64,000 nucleotides of DNA from CAVXZE01 sp963766175 (GTDB lineage: Bacteria > Myxococcota_A > UBA9160 > UBA6930), in the NCBI GenBank assembly GCA_963766175.1, contig CAVXZE010000010.1, positions 228,454 through 292,453 on the forward strand, given 5' to 3'. The notes beneath the pieces were generated by a model that made no database searches, was not told the DNA's origin, and saw only the letters and a program-made list of their open reading frames with translations. Position 1 is the stretch's first letter, and every line of letters begins with the position of its first letter. Position numbers and translations under genes: made by a program. This document shows, in pieces, positions 41,305-51,457 of the stretch.

Positions 41305-42369
41305 ATGGACGGAACGGCGTTGGTGCTCTGCGATGGGTACTTCGACACGCCGGTCGGCAAGACCGCGCACGGATTGGTCCGCGGCACCGATCGCTACCGG
41401 GTGGTCGGCGTCATCGACAGCGCCAACGCCGGCCGCGATGCCGGCGAGGTGCTCGACGGGAAACCGGTGGGCATTCCCGTCTACCCGAGTCTCGGCGAGG
41501 CGATCGCGAGTCTGCCGAAGAAGCCGGATTACCTGGTACTGGGGATGGCCACCGACGGTGGAGTCTTGCCTCCCGAGGTCAGGCCGGCGCTCCTCGACGC
41601 GCTCCGTCTCGGTATCGGTGTGGACAGCGGTCTCCACCAACGACTCGGTGAAGATCCGGAGCTCGCAGCAGCTGCCGAGGCGGGTGGTGCCGTGATCCGC
41701 GACATTCGCCGCTGCAAGCCGTTCGAGGAGCTTCACTTCTTCGAGGGGAAGATCGAAGAGGTCGGAGCGCTTCGAATCGCGGTCCTGGGCACCGATTCGG
41801 CGGTCGGCAAACGCACGACGGCGCGCCTGCTGATGCAGGAGCTTCGCGCCAGGGGGATCCCCACCGAGATGATCGGCACCGGCCAGACCGCCTGGTTTCA
41901 GGGCCTCGAGTACTGCATTCTCCTCGATGCGACCATCAACGACTTCGTCGCCGGCGAGATCGAGCACGCCGTGCACCAGGCGTGGGTGGACAAACGACCG
42001 CGGGTGATCCTGCTCGAGGGCCAGGGATGCCTCACCAACCCCGCATTTCCCGGCGGATTCGAGCTCCTGGCCGCGGGACGGCCACACGCGATCGTCCTCC
42101 AGCACGCTCCGAAGCGCCGGTATTACGACGGCTTCCCCGGCTACGAGCTGGCAGGTGTCGAACGAGAGAAGGCGATCGTCGAGCTGCTCTCACAGCGGCC
42201 CGTGGTCGCCATCGCCATCAACCACGAGGAGATGACAGCCGAGGAGATCGAGGCCGCCGTCGCCGAGTACCGGGAGCGGTATGGCGTCGCCGCGGCCGAC
42301 CCGCTGGTCCACGGTGTCGAAGAGATCGTCCGTGCGCTCGAGTCCCGATTTCCGGAGGCGTTCTCGTGA
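41305..42369 (+). CDS. dgcN: DUF1611 P-loop protein, DgcN-like (D-glutamate N-acetyltransferase)
   Basis: The 354-residue protein is a DUF1611 member. It has an N-terminal domain with LVLCDGYFDTPVGKTAHGL and YLVLGMATDGG, then a P-loop LGTDSAVGKRTTARLLMQE (about residues 155-175), IGTGQTAWFQG, NDFVAGEIEHAV and LLEGQGCLTNPAFPGG. Family members of this type include DgcN, reported to acetylate D-glutamate in the D-glutamate catabolic pathway; others are annotated as NAD-dependent epimerases. ATG 41305 follows GGAGTGAAG. The stop overlaps the GTG start of the adjacent dgcA-like gene by 4 nt, and this gene order is diagnostic for the pair. The assignment rests on family plus neighbourhood; substrate was not checked. 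Confidence 0.75.
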   Translation: MDGTALVLCDGYFDTPVGKTAHGLVRGTDRYRVVGVIDSANAGRDAGEVLDGKPVGIPVYPSLGEAIASLPKKPDYLVLGMATDGGVLPPEVRPALLDALRLGIGVDSGLHQRLGEDPELAAAAEAGGAVIRDIRRCKPFEELHFFEGKIEEVGALRIAVLGTDSAVGKRTTARLLMQELRARGIPTEMIGTGQTAWFQGLEYCILLDATINDFVAGEIEHAVHQAWVDKRPRVILLEGQGCLTNPAFPGGFELLAAGRPHAIVLQHAPKRRYYDGFPGYELAGVEREKAIVELLSQRPVVAIAINHEEMTAEEIEAAVAEYRERYGVAAADPLVHGVEEIVRALESRFPEAFS

Positions 42370-43466
42370 GCGAAGTGCTCTCGGTGCGCACGGTGCGCGC
42401 CTACCGGCTCGAGATCCCGCTCCAGACCGGCTACGAGCTCGCCTACGGCAGCTTCGAAGCCGTCGAGAACGCGGTGGTTCGAGTGGAGACGGAGTCCGGC
42501 CTGATCGGATGGGGCTGCGCTGCGCCGGACAGTCACGTGACCGGGGAGACCGTCGAGGGAAACCTCGATGCTCTGCGGGATGCGCTGGTTCCCACACTCC
42601 ACCGATCGGGGGAGGCCACCGTCGAAGAGCTGCTGTGCCGGGTCGAAGAGGCGGCGCCGAAGGAGCCTGCCGCGCGCGCCGCAGTGGATCTCGCCCTCCA
42701 CGATCTGTGGGCCAAGCAGCGCGGGATCTCGGTGCAGGCGCTGCTCGGAGGCAGAGAGCGCGAGATCTCCACCTCGATCACGATCGGCATCCTGAACGTC
42801 GAGGAGACCTGCGCCGCGGCCGCACAGCACCTCGCGGAGGGCTTCGGGCTTCTGAAGCTCAAGGGTGGGCGCGATCCCGGGGAAGACATCGCCCGGGTCC
42901 GCGCCTTGCGCCGGGCACACGGTCCGGAAGTAGGCATCCGACTGGATGCGAATCAGGGGTACTCCTTGGATCAGGCGAGAGCAGTGATGGGGGCGCTGGC
43001 CGAGGAGATCGAGTTTCTCGAACAGCCCGTGGATGCCGCCGACCTCGATGGCCTGGCCGCGCTCGCGGCGGAGGCCCTGGTGCCGGTGATGGCGGACGAG
43101 TCGGTGCTCGGACCCGATCAGGCGCGCGAGGTGATACTCCGCGGGCTACGGCTGGTGTGCGTCAAGCTGATGAAGAGCGGCGGTCTGGCCGGGGCGTCGC
43201 GGATCTGCGATATCGCCCGGGAGCGTGGTGCCCGAGTGATGATCGGCTGCATGGACGAGCTACCGATCTCGATGGCCGGAGCCGCCCACCTGGCGCTCTC
43301 CCATCCGGCGGTCGCCTACGCCGATCTGGACGGCCACATCGGGATGCTCCAGCGGGTTGCGGCAGGCGGGCTCGAGGTCCGCGGCGGCAGGGTTTCCGTC
43401 ACGGCGACGCCCGGCCTCGGCGTGCAGGTCGACGAGCTCCAGCTCGAGGAGTTCCGAGTCTTCTGA
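42366..43466 (+). CDS. dgcA: Enolase-superfamily racemase/dipeptide epimerase, DgcA-like
   Basis: The 366-residue protein is in the muconate-lactonising/dipeptide-epimerase group. Catalytic residues are in place: KLKGG (KxK general base, about 162-164), RLDANQGY and FLEQPV and MADESV (metal ligands), CVKLMKSGG (second Lys on the sixth strand) and a DELPIS near the end. Such enzymes epimerise L-Ala-D/L-Glu or related acyl amino acids; DgcA converts N-acetyl-D-glutamate to the L-form. The GTG start overlaps the dgcN-like stop, so the pair is translationally coupled. Murein-dipeptide recycling (L-Ala-D-Glu) is the main alternative role. The gene is convergent with an NhaC-type antiporter. Confidence 0.8.
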   Translation: MSEVLSVRTVRAYRLEIPLQTGYELAYGSFEAVENAVVRVETESGLIGWGCAAPDSHVTGETVEGNLDALRDALVPTLHRSGEATVEELLCRVEEAAPKEPAARAAVDLALHDLWAKQRGISVQALLGGREREISTSITIGILNVEETCAAAAQHLAEGFGLLKLKGGRDPGEDIARVRALRRAHGPEVGIRLDANQGYSLDQARAVMGALAEEIEFLEQPVDAADLDGLAALAAEALVPVMADESVLGPDQAREVILRGLRLVCVKLMKSGGLAGASRICDIARERGARVMIGCMDELPISMAGAAHLALSHPAVAYADLDGHIGMLQRVAAGGLEVRGGRVSVTATPGLGVQVDELQLEEFRVF

Positions 43467-43474
43467 GGGCCTCT

Positions 43475-44902
43475 TCAGTCCCCCGATCTGGCTGCATTCT
43501 CCGCCCCCGCCGTGGCGTCGGTCGTCTTCTCCATGGTGATCCCGGTGAATCCGTAGAACACCGAGATGATCGGGGTCAGCAGGTTCAGGAACGCGTACGG
43601 CAGGTACGCCAGCGGGTAGACGCCCAGCGTGGCCCACATGAAGGCGCCGCAGCTGTTCCAAGGGATCAGCGGCGAGGTCATCGTTCCCGAGTCTTCCAGC
43701 ACTCTCGACAGATTCTTTGGGTGGAGTCCCCGCTTTTCGAAGGCGTTCTTGTACATCCGGCCGGGAATCACGATCGATATGTATTGATCGGAGGCCACCG
43801 CGTTCATCCCGATGCAGCTGACGACGGTGGTCGCCACGAGCGATCCGGTTCCCTTGACCATCTTGAGCAGCGAGTTTGCGATGACCTCCAGCATGCCCGT
43901 GTGCTCCATGATCCCGCCGAAGGACAGTGCGCAGAGGATCAGGGCGACGGTCTCCATCATGCTCATGAGTCCACCCCGGGTGAGCAGGTCGTCCACCTGG
44001 GCGACTCCCGTGGCCGAGACATAGCCGGAGTGTGCAGCGGCGATCACCTCGGCGAGCGAACTCGATTGAGTCGCGACCGCGCAGATACCTCCGATCACCG
44101 TTCCCCCCAGGAGCGCTGGCAACGGCGGGACCCGCTTCACGACCATGGCGATGACCAGGACCGGCGGGAGCAGGAGCAGAGGATGGATGGTGAAGTTCGC
44201 GTCCATCGTCTCCAGCATGGCTCCGATCTGCGGAGCTTCCAGGGTGCCGCCCGCGTACCGCAGCCCGATCACCGCGTAGAGGATCAGTGCAATCACGAAT
44301 GCCGGTGCAGTCGTGTAGATCATGTGCCGGATATGGGAGAAGAGGTCGGTTCCGGTCATCGCCGGCGCCAGATTCGTGGTGTCCGACAGGGGCGACATCT
44401 TGTCGCCGAAGTAGGCTCCGGAGATGATGGCGCCCGCCACCATGGGGAGAGGGATTCCCAGCGCGGAGCCGACTCCGATCAGTGCCAGACCGATGGTGCC
44501 GGCCGTCGACCATGATGATCCCGTACCCAGCGACACGATCGAGCAGATCAGCATCGTCACGACCAGGAAGATGCCCGGGGAGAGAATCTTCAGTCCGTAG
44601 AAGATCATCGTCGGTACCACGCCGCCCAGAATCCACGTCCCGATCATGGTGCCGACGACCATCAGGATCAGGATCGCGCCCATGGCGAGGTTGATGCCGT
44701 GCGCCATGCCGGCCTCGACGTCCTTCCAGGGGATGCCGTGAAAAAACGCCACGGCGCCGGCCACGGCTGCCGCAGAGATCAAGGGGATGTGCGGTGAAAG
44801 TCCGTACACGCTGATCGCCAGGACGAGCGCGCCGATCAGGAAGACCACGGGGACGAGGGCGACACCCAGGCGGATCGGCTCTCGGTCCTGTTGATCGGTC
44901 AT
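43475..44902 (-). CDS. nhaC: NhaC-family Na+/H+ antiporter
   Basis: The 475-residue membrane protein has about twelve helices and the NhaC landmarks: ILILMVVGTMIGTWILGGVVPT, SLGTGSSWSTAGTIGLAL, GAIISGAYFGDKMSPLSDTTNLAPA and a C-terminal SPLIPWNSCGAFMWATLGV. NhaC proteins exchange Na+ for H+; some relatives move organic acids instead (MleN exchanges malate and lactate). Its position directly facing the dgcN-dgcA-like pair, with only eight bases between stops, makes transport of an acidic amino acid worth considering, but ion exchange is the default assignment. The ATG at 44902 is supported by GGAG upstream. Confidence 0.92.
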   Translation of the reverse strand: MTDQQDREPIRLGVALVPVVFLIGALVLAISVYGLSPHIPLISAAAVAGAVAFFHGIPWKDVEAGMAHGINLAMGAILILMVVGTMIGTWILGGVVPTMIFYGLKILSPGIFLVVTMLICSIVSLGTGSSWSTAGTIGLALIGVGSALGIPLPMVAGAIISGAYFGDKMSPLSDTTNLAPAMTGTDLFSHIRHMIYTTAPAFVIALILYAVIGLRYAGGTLEAPQIGAMLETMDANFTIHPLLLLPPVLVIAMVVKRVPPLPALLGGTVIGGICAVATQSSSLAEVIAAAHSGYVSATGVAQVDDLLTRGGLMSMMETVALILCALSFGGIMEHTGMLEVIANSLLKMVKGTGSLVATTVVSCIGMNAVASDQYISIVIPGRMYKNAFEKRGLHPKNLSRVLEDSGTMTSPLIPWNSCGAFMWATLGVYPLAYLPYAFLNLLTPIISVFYGFTGITMEKTTDATAGAENAARSGD

Positions 44903-45220
44903 TCGGGGAGGCTCTCCTGTCGCTCCGTCGCCGCCGGCTGGCTTCGTGCTGGCCGGTAGAGCGGGGGCCGCAGGATACTATCAGGAGTCCCCACCGGGAG
45001 CGGCCCCGAGGCATCGGGGACGACAAAGAGAAGCGATTTCGATGGCTTGCGAGAGATTCTTCACCTGGTTTCCCAGGCCGGATCCAGCGCGCCGCACCGG
45101 TGCGCCGTCGCGCTTCTCGCACTGCCTTGGAGATTCGAGTGTGGGCACCGAGTGGCCTTTGATCTCAAGGCCGCTTGGCGAAGAGTCGATCCCGTCATCC
45201 GAGTAAAGGAGGGAGACCCG
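44903..45220. other. 318-base divergent intergenic region
   Basis: The spacer lies between nhaC (leftward) and a small membrane-protein gene (rightward). It holds AAAGGAGGG at 45206-45213 (ribosome site for GTG 45221), and a 12-base palindrome CGCACCGGTGCG at 45093-45104 that could be chance in GC-rich DNA. No gene with family support is seen. Confidence 0.4.
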
Positions 45221-45988
45221 GTGCTCGTGGTGCTGCTGTCGATCGTTCTCTCGGTGCTCGCCTGCAGCTTCGTCGGCCTTCGGATGCTCTCGCTGGCCAG
45301 GAGGACCCGAAAGCTTCCCGAGCTTTGCATGGGTCTGGGGCTCTCCGCATTCGCGCTCGCGCAGGTGAGCCGGCTGGCGCTCGGTGGGCTCGGCGATCGC
45401 CTCGACCCGCAGCTGATGCTCGACGCGTACGTGTTCATGCAGGTTGGCTACCTGCTCACCCAGCTCGGGCTCTGTCTCTTCACCGCGAGTGCGTTCGGTC
45501 TTCGGAGTCACTGGCGCTGGGCACTGCTGGTGGCGCTCGTCGCTCTCTGTGCGCTCAGCAGGACGATGATGGTGCAGGCGTCGGCACCGCGATTCCTGAG
45601 CGGTGCTCCCAGCCAGATGACCGCGTTCTGGGATCCGGTGGCGGTCGCGAGCTTTGCCTTGGCCTTCGCCTGGATGGCTGCCGAATCGCTCCGCTACCAC
45701 GGACTTTTGCGCCGCCGGCTGGCGCTGGGCCTCGCCGACCCGGTCGTCACCAATCGGTTCTTCGTCTGGGGTGCGGGCGCCGCCGCGACCTCGCTCCTGG
45801 TCCTGCTACTGCTCGGGCTCTATCTCCAGGGAATCACGCTGATGGGGAACTCCCTGGCGGCCTCGGTTCTGGTTACGGTTAGCGGCCTGGTGATGGCAGT
45901 GGTCCCATGGCTCACCTTCGCTCCACCGGGCGCCTACCTGCGCTTCGTGCAGCAGCGCGCCGAGCGCAGCGGAGCCGGCCAGGCCTGA
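45221..45988 (+). CDS. Seven-helix membrane protein of unknown function
   Basis: The protein of 255 residues starts at GTG 45221 behind AAAGGAGGG. About seven helices are predicted, beginning LVVLLSIVLSVLACSFVGL and ending LAASVLVTVSGLVMAVVPWLTF. Between helices it has an RLDPQLMLDAYVFMQVGYLL segment and a PVVTNRFFVWGAGAAATSLL segment, which resemble bacterial seven-transmembrane proteins of unknown role found in deltaproteobacterial genomes. No enzyme motif is visible. It is downstream of the long intergenic spacer and is followed by a truncated transporter on the other strand. Confidence 0.6.
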   Translation: MLVVLLSIVLSVLACSFVGLRMLSLARRTRKLPELCMGLGLSAFALAQVSRLALGGLGDRLDPQLMLDAYVFMQVGYLLTQLGLCLFTASAFGLRSHWRWALLVALVALCALSRTMMVQASAPRFLSGAPSQMTAFWDPVAVASFALAFAWMAAESLRYHGLLRRRLALGLADPVVTNRFFVWGAGAAATSLLVLLLLGLYLQGITLMGNSLAASVLVTVSGLVMAVVPWLTFAPPGAYLRFVQQRAERSGAGQA

Positions 45989-46020
45989 TTCCTCGAGCTC
46001 CGATCCGCCTACGCACATCT

Positions 46021-46413
46021 CTACATCGGAGCCCTCGCACGGGGATGCCGGGTCGGGGCTGGGGCGACCAGCGAGACGAGAACGGCGAGCACGACTCCGC
46101 CGAGGACCAGTCGATCCAAGTCGAGGCCGTGGTCGAGCAACCAGCCGAAGAGCGCCGGGCTGAGAGCCGTGGCAAAGACGCCGGCCGAACCCACGATGCT
46201 GCTGATGGCTCCGAGGGAGTCGACTCCGAACACCTCGGCCCAGAGGGCGGGCATCGTCACCGAGACGGACCCGAGCGCGAAGACCACCGCAAACGAAGCG
46301 GCGAAGAGCGCGAAGGGAAACGACGGGCCCGGACCCGAGAAGAACATGTGAAGCGAGCTGAAGGTCAGGAACCTGGCGTCGTCCCTGATCAGTCTGCTGT
46401 ATTCTCCGAACAT
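46021..46413 (-). pseudogene. MFS transporter remnant with a large internal deletion
   Basis: The 130-residue reading frame joins an MFS N-terminus (MFGEYSRLIRDDARFLTFSS and LHMFFSGPG, about 29 residues) directly to the last part of the same type of transporter: FAASFAVVFALGSVSVTMPAL, WAEVFGVDSLGAISSIVGSAGV and FGWLLDHGLDLDRLVLGGVV. A full carrier has about 400 residues, so roughly 270 residues (TM1 to TM9) are missing but the join is in frame. It is probably a deletion relic, not a functional small protein. It is convergent with the preceding membrane-protein gene and divergent from the GNAT gene. An alternative is an assembly collapse over the missing part. Confidence 0.65.
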
Positions 46414-46522
46414 GATTCTCCAGCGGGCTCACCGCCCCGCCGGAGGGTTCCACGGGTATCGAGCGGATTCAGGTCACTGCCTTCTCCATCTGGCTGCTTC
46501 GCTCGAGAGGACTGCTCCGCCG

Positions 46523-47092
46523 ATGCAAACGATCGAGACCGAGCGACTGCTGCTGCGCCCGTGGAGGAATGCGGACCTCGACCCCTTTGCGGAATTGAAT
46601 GCCGACCTGCGGGTGATGGAGCACTTCCCCTCGACCTCCTCTCGCGAGGAGAGCGAAGTCTTCATGGCTCGGATCCGCGGACACTTCGACCAGCACGGTT
46701 ACGGGCTGTGGGCGGTCGAGTTGAAGGGGGGCGAGCCCTTCATCGGCTTCGTCGGGTTGGGCACGGTTCCGTTCGACGCCCACTTCACGCCCGCCGTCGA
46801 GATCGGATGGCGCCTCGCACACGCGAGCTGGGGGAATGGCTACGCAAGCGAGGCCGCCAGAGCCTCGCTCCGCTTCGCATTCCTGGAGCTTGGCCTCGAC
46901 GAAGTCGTCTCCTTCACGGTCGCCGCCAATCGCCGCTCCAGAGCCGTGATGGAGAGGATTGGCATGCACCGGGCGGCCGTCGACGACTTCGATCATCCTC
47001 GCGTCCCCGAAGGCCATTCCTTGCGGCGCCACCTTCTGTATCGGCTCCGACGATCGGCGTGGGCATCCGCTGGATCGAGGGACGAGGGCTGA
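46523..47092 (+). CDS. GNAT-family N-acetyltransferase (RimJ-like)
   Basis: The 189-residue protein opens with ETERLLLRPWRNADLDPFAELN, the RimJ/RimL-type start. It continues with VEIGWRLAHASWGNGYASEAA, whose GNGYASEA motif binds acetyl-CoA pyrophosphate, and VSFTVAANRRSRAVMERIGM. It would acetylate an amino group of a protein, peptide or small molecule with acetyl-CoA; the acceptor is not predictable. ATG 46523 fits the family N-terminus. It sits between the MFS remnant (divergent) and the serine dehydratase gene (convergent) with no evident partner. Confidence 0.9.
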   Translation: MQTIETERLLLRPWRNADLDPFAELNADLRVMEHFPSTSSREESEVFMARIRGHFDQHGYGLWAVELKGGEPFIGFVGLGTVPFDAHFTPAVEIGWRLAHASWGNGYASEAARASLRFAFLELGLDEVVSFTVAANRRSRAVMERIGMHRAAVDDFDHPRVPEGHSLRRHLLYRLRRSAWASAGSRDEG

Positions 47093-47111
47093 CGGGCGAT
47101 TCCGGCTCGTG

Positions 47112-48473
<1,362 letters not shown>

Positions 48474-48650
48474 CTCGCGCGCGAATGGCTTATGCTCAAG
48501 GGAGACGCAACTATAGGGTCGCTCCTGGAGCCATGGCGAGCTGGAAGATCGCACAGCTGCAGATCTGCACTGTCAATGGTGGTAGACTCGCCGGGCTCGG
48601 CCGCGAGTGGCCGACCCCGGTCGAGGTCAGGTTCAAGGGGAGAGAGTCGG

Positions 48651-49076
48651 ATGAATCGAAGAATCCTCAGCGTCTGCGCAGTCTTCCTCGCCGTGTCGTG
48701 TGCTTCGACGGTGTCGCCGACTGCCGAGACGGCGCTCGACTGGCAATCCGTGGCCGATGTAGGAGTGCCGACGATCGTCACCCGGGACCCGGACGGCGGG
48801 GAGCGGGCGACGAAGCTCTGGCTCGCGGTCGTGGACGGAGAGGGTCTGATCCGCACGGGTGACAGCCGGTGGTTCCAGAACATCGAGCGCGATCCAAACG
48901 TGGTCTTTCGGATCGGTGGCTATGCCTATCCTCTACGCGCCGAGCGGGTCGACGATGAGTCGCTCGAGAAGCGCGCGAACGCCGCCTTCCGCGAGAAGTA
49001 CGGGTGGCAGGACCGGTTCATCCACCCTTTTGGAGAGCCCGACAAGAACCTGATGCGACTCGTGCCCCGCGAGTAG
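48651..49076 (+). CDS. Small lipoprotein of the DUF2255 (flavin/F420-binding-fold-like) type
   Basis: The 141-residue protein starts MNRRILSVCAVFLAVSCAS, a signal peptide with a lipobox LAVSC, then GVPTIVTRDPDGGERATKLW, VVDGEGLIRTGDSRWFQNIE and RFIHPFGEPDKNLMRLVP. The core is the DUF2255/nitroreductase-deazaflavin-like split-barrel family. A membrane-attached copy is unusual. No catalytic residues are obvious. An LLM-type flavin oxidoreductase gene follows 34 bases downstream on the same strand, so the two may be expressed together. Confidence 0.72.
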   Translation: MNRRILSVCAVFLAVSCASTVSPTAETALDWQSVADVGVPTIVTRDPDGGERATKLWLAVVDGEGLIRTGDSRWFQNIERDPNVVFRIGGYAYPLRAERVDDESLEKRANAAFREKYGWQDRFIHPFGEPDKNLMRLVPRE

Positions 49077-49110
49077 AGAACCCGCATACGATGAGAGGAT
49101 CCGCGGACCC

Positions 49111-50061
49111 ATGACGCATCCGTTCCGTTTCGGTGTCCAGCTGCACGAGCTTCCCGCCGGTGAATGGCGCGACCGCGTGCGCAGAATCGAAGCTCTCGGC
49201 TACTCCACCATTTTCTGGCCCGATCACTTCGGAACCCAGTGGGAGCCGGTGGCGGCGTTGGCTGCCGTCGCCGCTGCGACGGAGACGATTCGCGTAGGGT
49301 CGCTGGTCTACGACGTGGACTACCGCCACCCGGTGGTGCTAGCCAAGGCGGCGGCTACGACCCATCTGCTCTCCGGAGGTCGCTTCGAGTTCGGGATCGG
49401 TGCCGGATGGATGGAGTCCGATTATCAGGAGGCCGGGATGCCCTTCGACCGGCCCGGCCTGCGTATCCAGCGACTCGAGGAGGCCCTGGCGATCATCCGG
49501 GGGATGTGGACCGCGGAGACGACCAGCTTCGCGGGAAAGCACTACCGCACCGAGGCCGCCCAGCGGGCTGCGAATCTGCCGGAGGGCCCGGTGCCGCCCA
49601 TCCTGATCGGTGGAGGTGGCCCCCGGCTGCTGCGGCTGGCCGGGCGCCACGCGGACATCGTGGGCATCAGCGCGATGGTGGATCAGGGCAAGGTCACTCC
49701 GGAGACGGCGCGGAACGTCACGGCGGATCGCGTGCGGGAGAAGGTCGCCTGGGTCCGGGAGGCGGCGGAGCAGGCGGGGCGCGACCCGGAATCCATCGAG
49801 TTCCATACCCTCACCTTCGTCTGCGCTGTCACCGACGATCCGAAGCCGCTGCGTGAGATGCTCTCGGGAAATACGGGGATGAGCGCAGAAGAGGTGGCCA
49901 ACTGCCCGCTCTTCCTGGCGGGTTCGGGCCCGGAGATCTGCGACCGGCTGGAGCGACAGCGAGAGGAGACCGGCATCAGCTACGTCGTGATCCAGGGGGG
50001 CGACTCCAATCTGGTCGAGAGCTTTGCCGAACAGGTCGTAGCGCCGCTCAGCGGCAAGTAG
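49111..50061 (+). CDS. Luciferase-like F420-dependent oxidoreductase
   Basis: The 316-residue protein has the TIM-barrel LLM fold. It begins RFGVQLHELPAGEWRDRVRR, then FWPDHFGTQWEPVAALAAVA, the GGRFEFGIGAGWMESDYQEAG segment that binds the flavin phosphate, RIQRLEEALAIIRGMW and PILIGGGGPRLLRLAGRHAD. This pattern fits the deazaflavin (F420)-dependent class more than FMN monooxygenases. Members reduce or oxidise varied substrates with F420. It may be co-expressed with the preceding small lipoprotein. The substrate is not predictable. Confidence 0.88.
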   Translation: MTHPFRFGVQLHELPAGEWRDRVRRIEALGYSTIFWPDHFGTQWEPVAALAAVAAATETIRVGSLVYDVDYRHPVVLAKAAATTHLLSGGRFEFGIGAGWMESDYQEAGMPFDRPGLRIQRLEEALAIIRGMWTAETTSFAGKHYRTEAAQRAANLPEGPVPPILIGGGGPRLLRLAGRHADIVGISAMVDQGKVTPETARNVTADRVREKVAWVREAAEQAGRDPESIEFHTLTFVCAVTDDPKPLREMLSGNTGMSAEEVANCPLFLAGSGPEICDRLERQREETGISYVVIQGGDSNLVESFAEQVVAPLSGK

Positions 50062-50126
50062 CGGCGGATCCGCCGCCATCTGACCGAGAGGGGCGGGGGC
50101 GACCGGGGGCTGGCATACTCCCCGCC

Positions 50127-51392
50127 GTGGCGATTCTGCACCGATCTCTGGCTCTTCCCGCGCTGCTCGTTGGGTTTCTACTCCTGGCAGCGGCTTCTAC
50201 CGGAGAGGAGCGTCCGTGGTTGGTCGTCGATGTACCGAGTGAGGTCGAATCGAGGGTGCAGCACGCACTCCTCGAGGTGAGCGGCTACGGCGGCTCCCGC
50301 CGCGGAAGCGGCCACGACGTGGTGATCGCGATCGACGTCTCCGAGAGCACCCTGGAGGACACGGGGATCGATCTCGATGGCGATGGACCGCTGGGTCGCT
50401 CCGATCCCGCCCTGGTCGCCTGGCTCGAAGGTCAGGCGGCTGACGATTCTCTGGTGGAGCGGCTCCGTGAACGGCAGGACTTCGACGACACCGTCCTGGC
50501 CGCGGAGCTCGAGGCCGCCCGAGTTCTCTGTGCGCGCCTCGATCCCGCCCGCTTCCGCGTGGCGATCTTGACGTTTGCCGAGCAGGCTCACGTCCTGGCA
50601 CCCCTCGGAAGCTCTCGCCCAGACCTGGAGAGGGCGCTTCGCAGCCTGCACCAGGATTTCTACCAGGAGCTCGCCGGAACGAACTTCGCGGCGGCCGTAG
50701 AGCTGTCTCACGAGACCCTCCGCCCGGAGTCAGGCGTTCCGGACGATCGACTCCGCTCGATCGTCTTCCTCTCCGACGGGGCTCCCACCAGGCCGATCCA
50801 TGGAGACCGGGCCGAGAGGTACGCTCTCACCGCGGCAATGGCCGCCGCGCTGGACGGGATCCACCTCTACGCCTTCGCCATCGGGCCCGAGGCCGAGGCC
50901 GGGCTCGATATCATGGAGCGCATGGCTGTCTGGTCCGGCGGACGTCTCGAGACGGTGTCGCGTCCCGCGCTCGTGGTGGCCAGGCTGCGACAGCTCGACC
51001 TGGTCGGCATGGCCGAGGTCAGCGTCGTGAACCAGACCACGGGAGCGGAGGCGCGCGCCCTGCGCGTCTTTCCAGACGGGACCTTCGACGGCTTCGTCGA
51101 GCTGACCAGAGGGCGCAACCGTCTGCGCTTCGCCGCGCAAGACCTGGACGACTCGATTCACGGGGTCGAGCGCTGGGTCACCTACGAGCCGCCAAGCGGA
51201 CCGAACGGGCCACCCGCGGTCTCCGCGGGGCCCGGGGGTTCCGAGGGGGCGGAGGCTCCGGCCGAGGACGAGCGCGTCCAGGAGCTCCGTCGCCGCACGG
51301 CCGAGCTCGAGGCCTGGGCCGACCTCGAACGAAGCCGGGAGCGACAGCGGAAGGAGCTGAAGCTGCGGGTCGAAGAGGAGGACGGCCAATAG
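50127..51392 (+). CDS. VWA-domain protein with C-terminal coiled coil
   Basis: The 421-residue protein starts at GTG 50127 with a signal sequence (LALPALLVGFLLLAAAS). A VWA domain spans about 65-300 with the MIDAS DVSES and FLSDGAPTRP. The domain has an inserted region (ADDSLVERLRERQDFDDTV) after the first motif. After a linker rich in Gly/Pro, the C-terminus (about 385-421) is a charged heptad-like helix ELRRRTAELEAWADLERSRE. The gene is independent of the VWA/FHA gene at the left end. It is convergent with a radical SAM gene. Likely an exported metal-dependent adhesion or assembly protein; partner unknown. Confidence 0.82.
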   Translation: MAILHRSLALPALLVGFLLLAAASTGEERPWLVVDVPSEVESRVQHALLEVSGYGGSRRGSGHDVVIAIDVSESTLEDTGIDLDGDGPLGRSDPALVAWLEGQAADDSLVERLRERQDFDDTVLAAELEAARVLCARLDPARFRVAILTFAEQAHVLAPLGSSRPDLERALRSLHQDFYQELAGTNFAAAVELSHETLRPESGVPDDRLRSIVFLSDGAPTRPIHGDRAERYALTAAMAAALDGIHLYAFAIGPEAEAGLDIMERMAVWSGGRLETVSRPALVVARLRQLDLVGMAEVSVVNQTTGAEARALRVFPDGTFDGFVELTRGRNRLRFAAQDLDDSIHGVERWVTYEPPSGPNGPPAVSAGPGGSEGAEAPAEDERVQELRRRTAELEAWADLERSRERQRKELKLRVEEEDGQ

Positions 51393-51457
51393 AGCCGCCC
51401 GCCCGCGTTTCTTGCCCCCCAGGCTCAGCGGCCTGGCGAGAAGAACGAGCTCGGGAC

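Noticed and set aside
45093..45104. Palindrome CGCACCGGTGCG as an operator
   Set aside because: A 12-base GC-rich palindrome is expected by chance in this composition, and it lies far from both start codons.
46021..46413. A functional small membrane protein
   Set aside because: Its parts match only the extreme N- and C-terminal thirds of an MFS carrier, so a relic is more likely.
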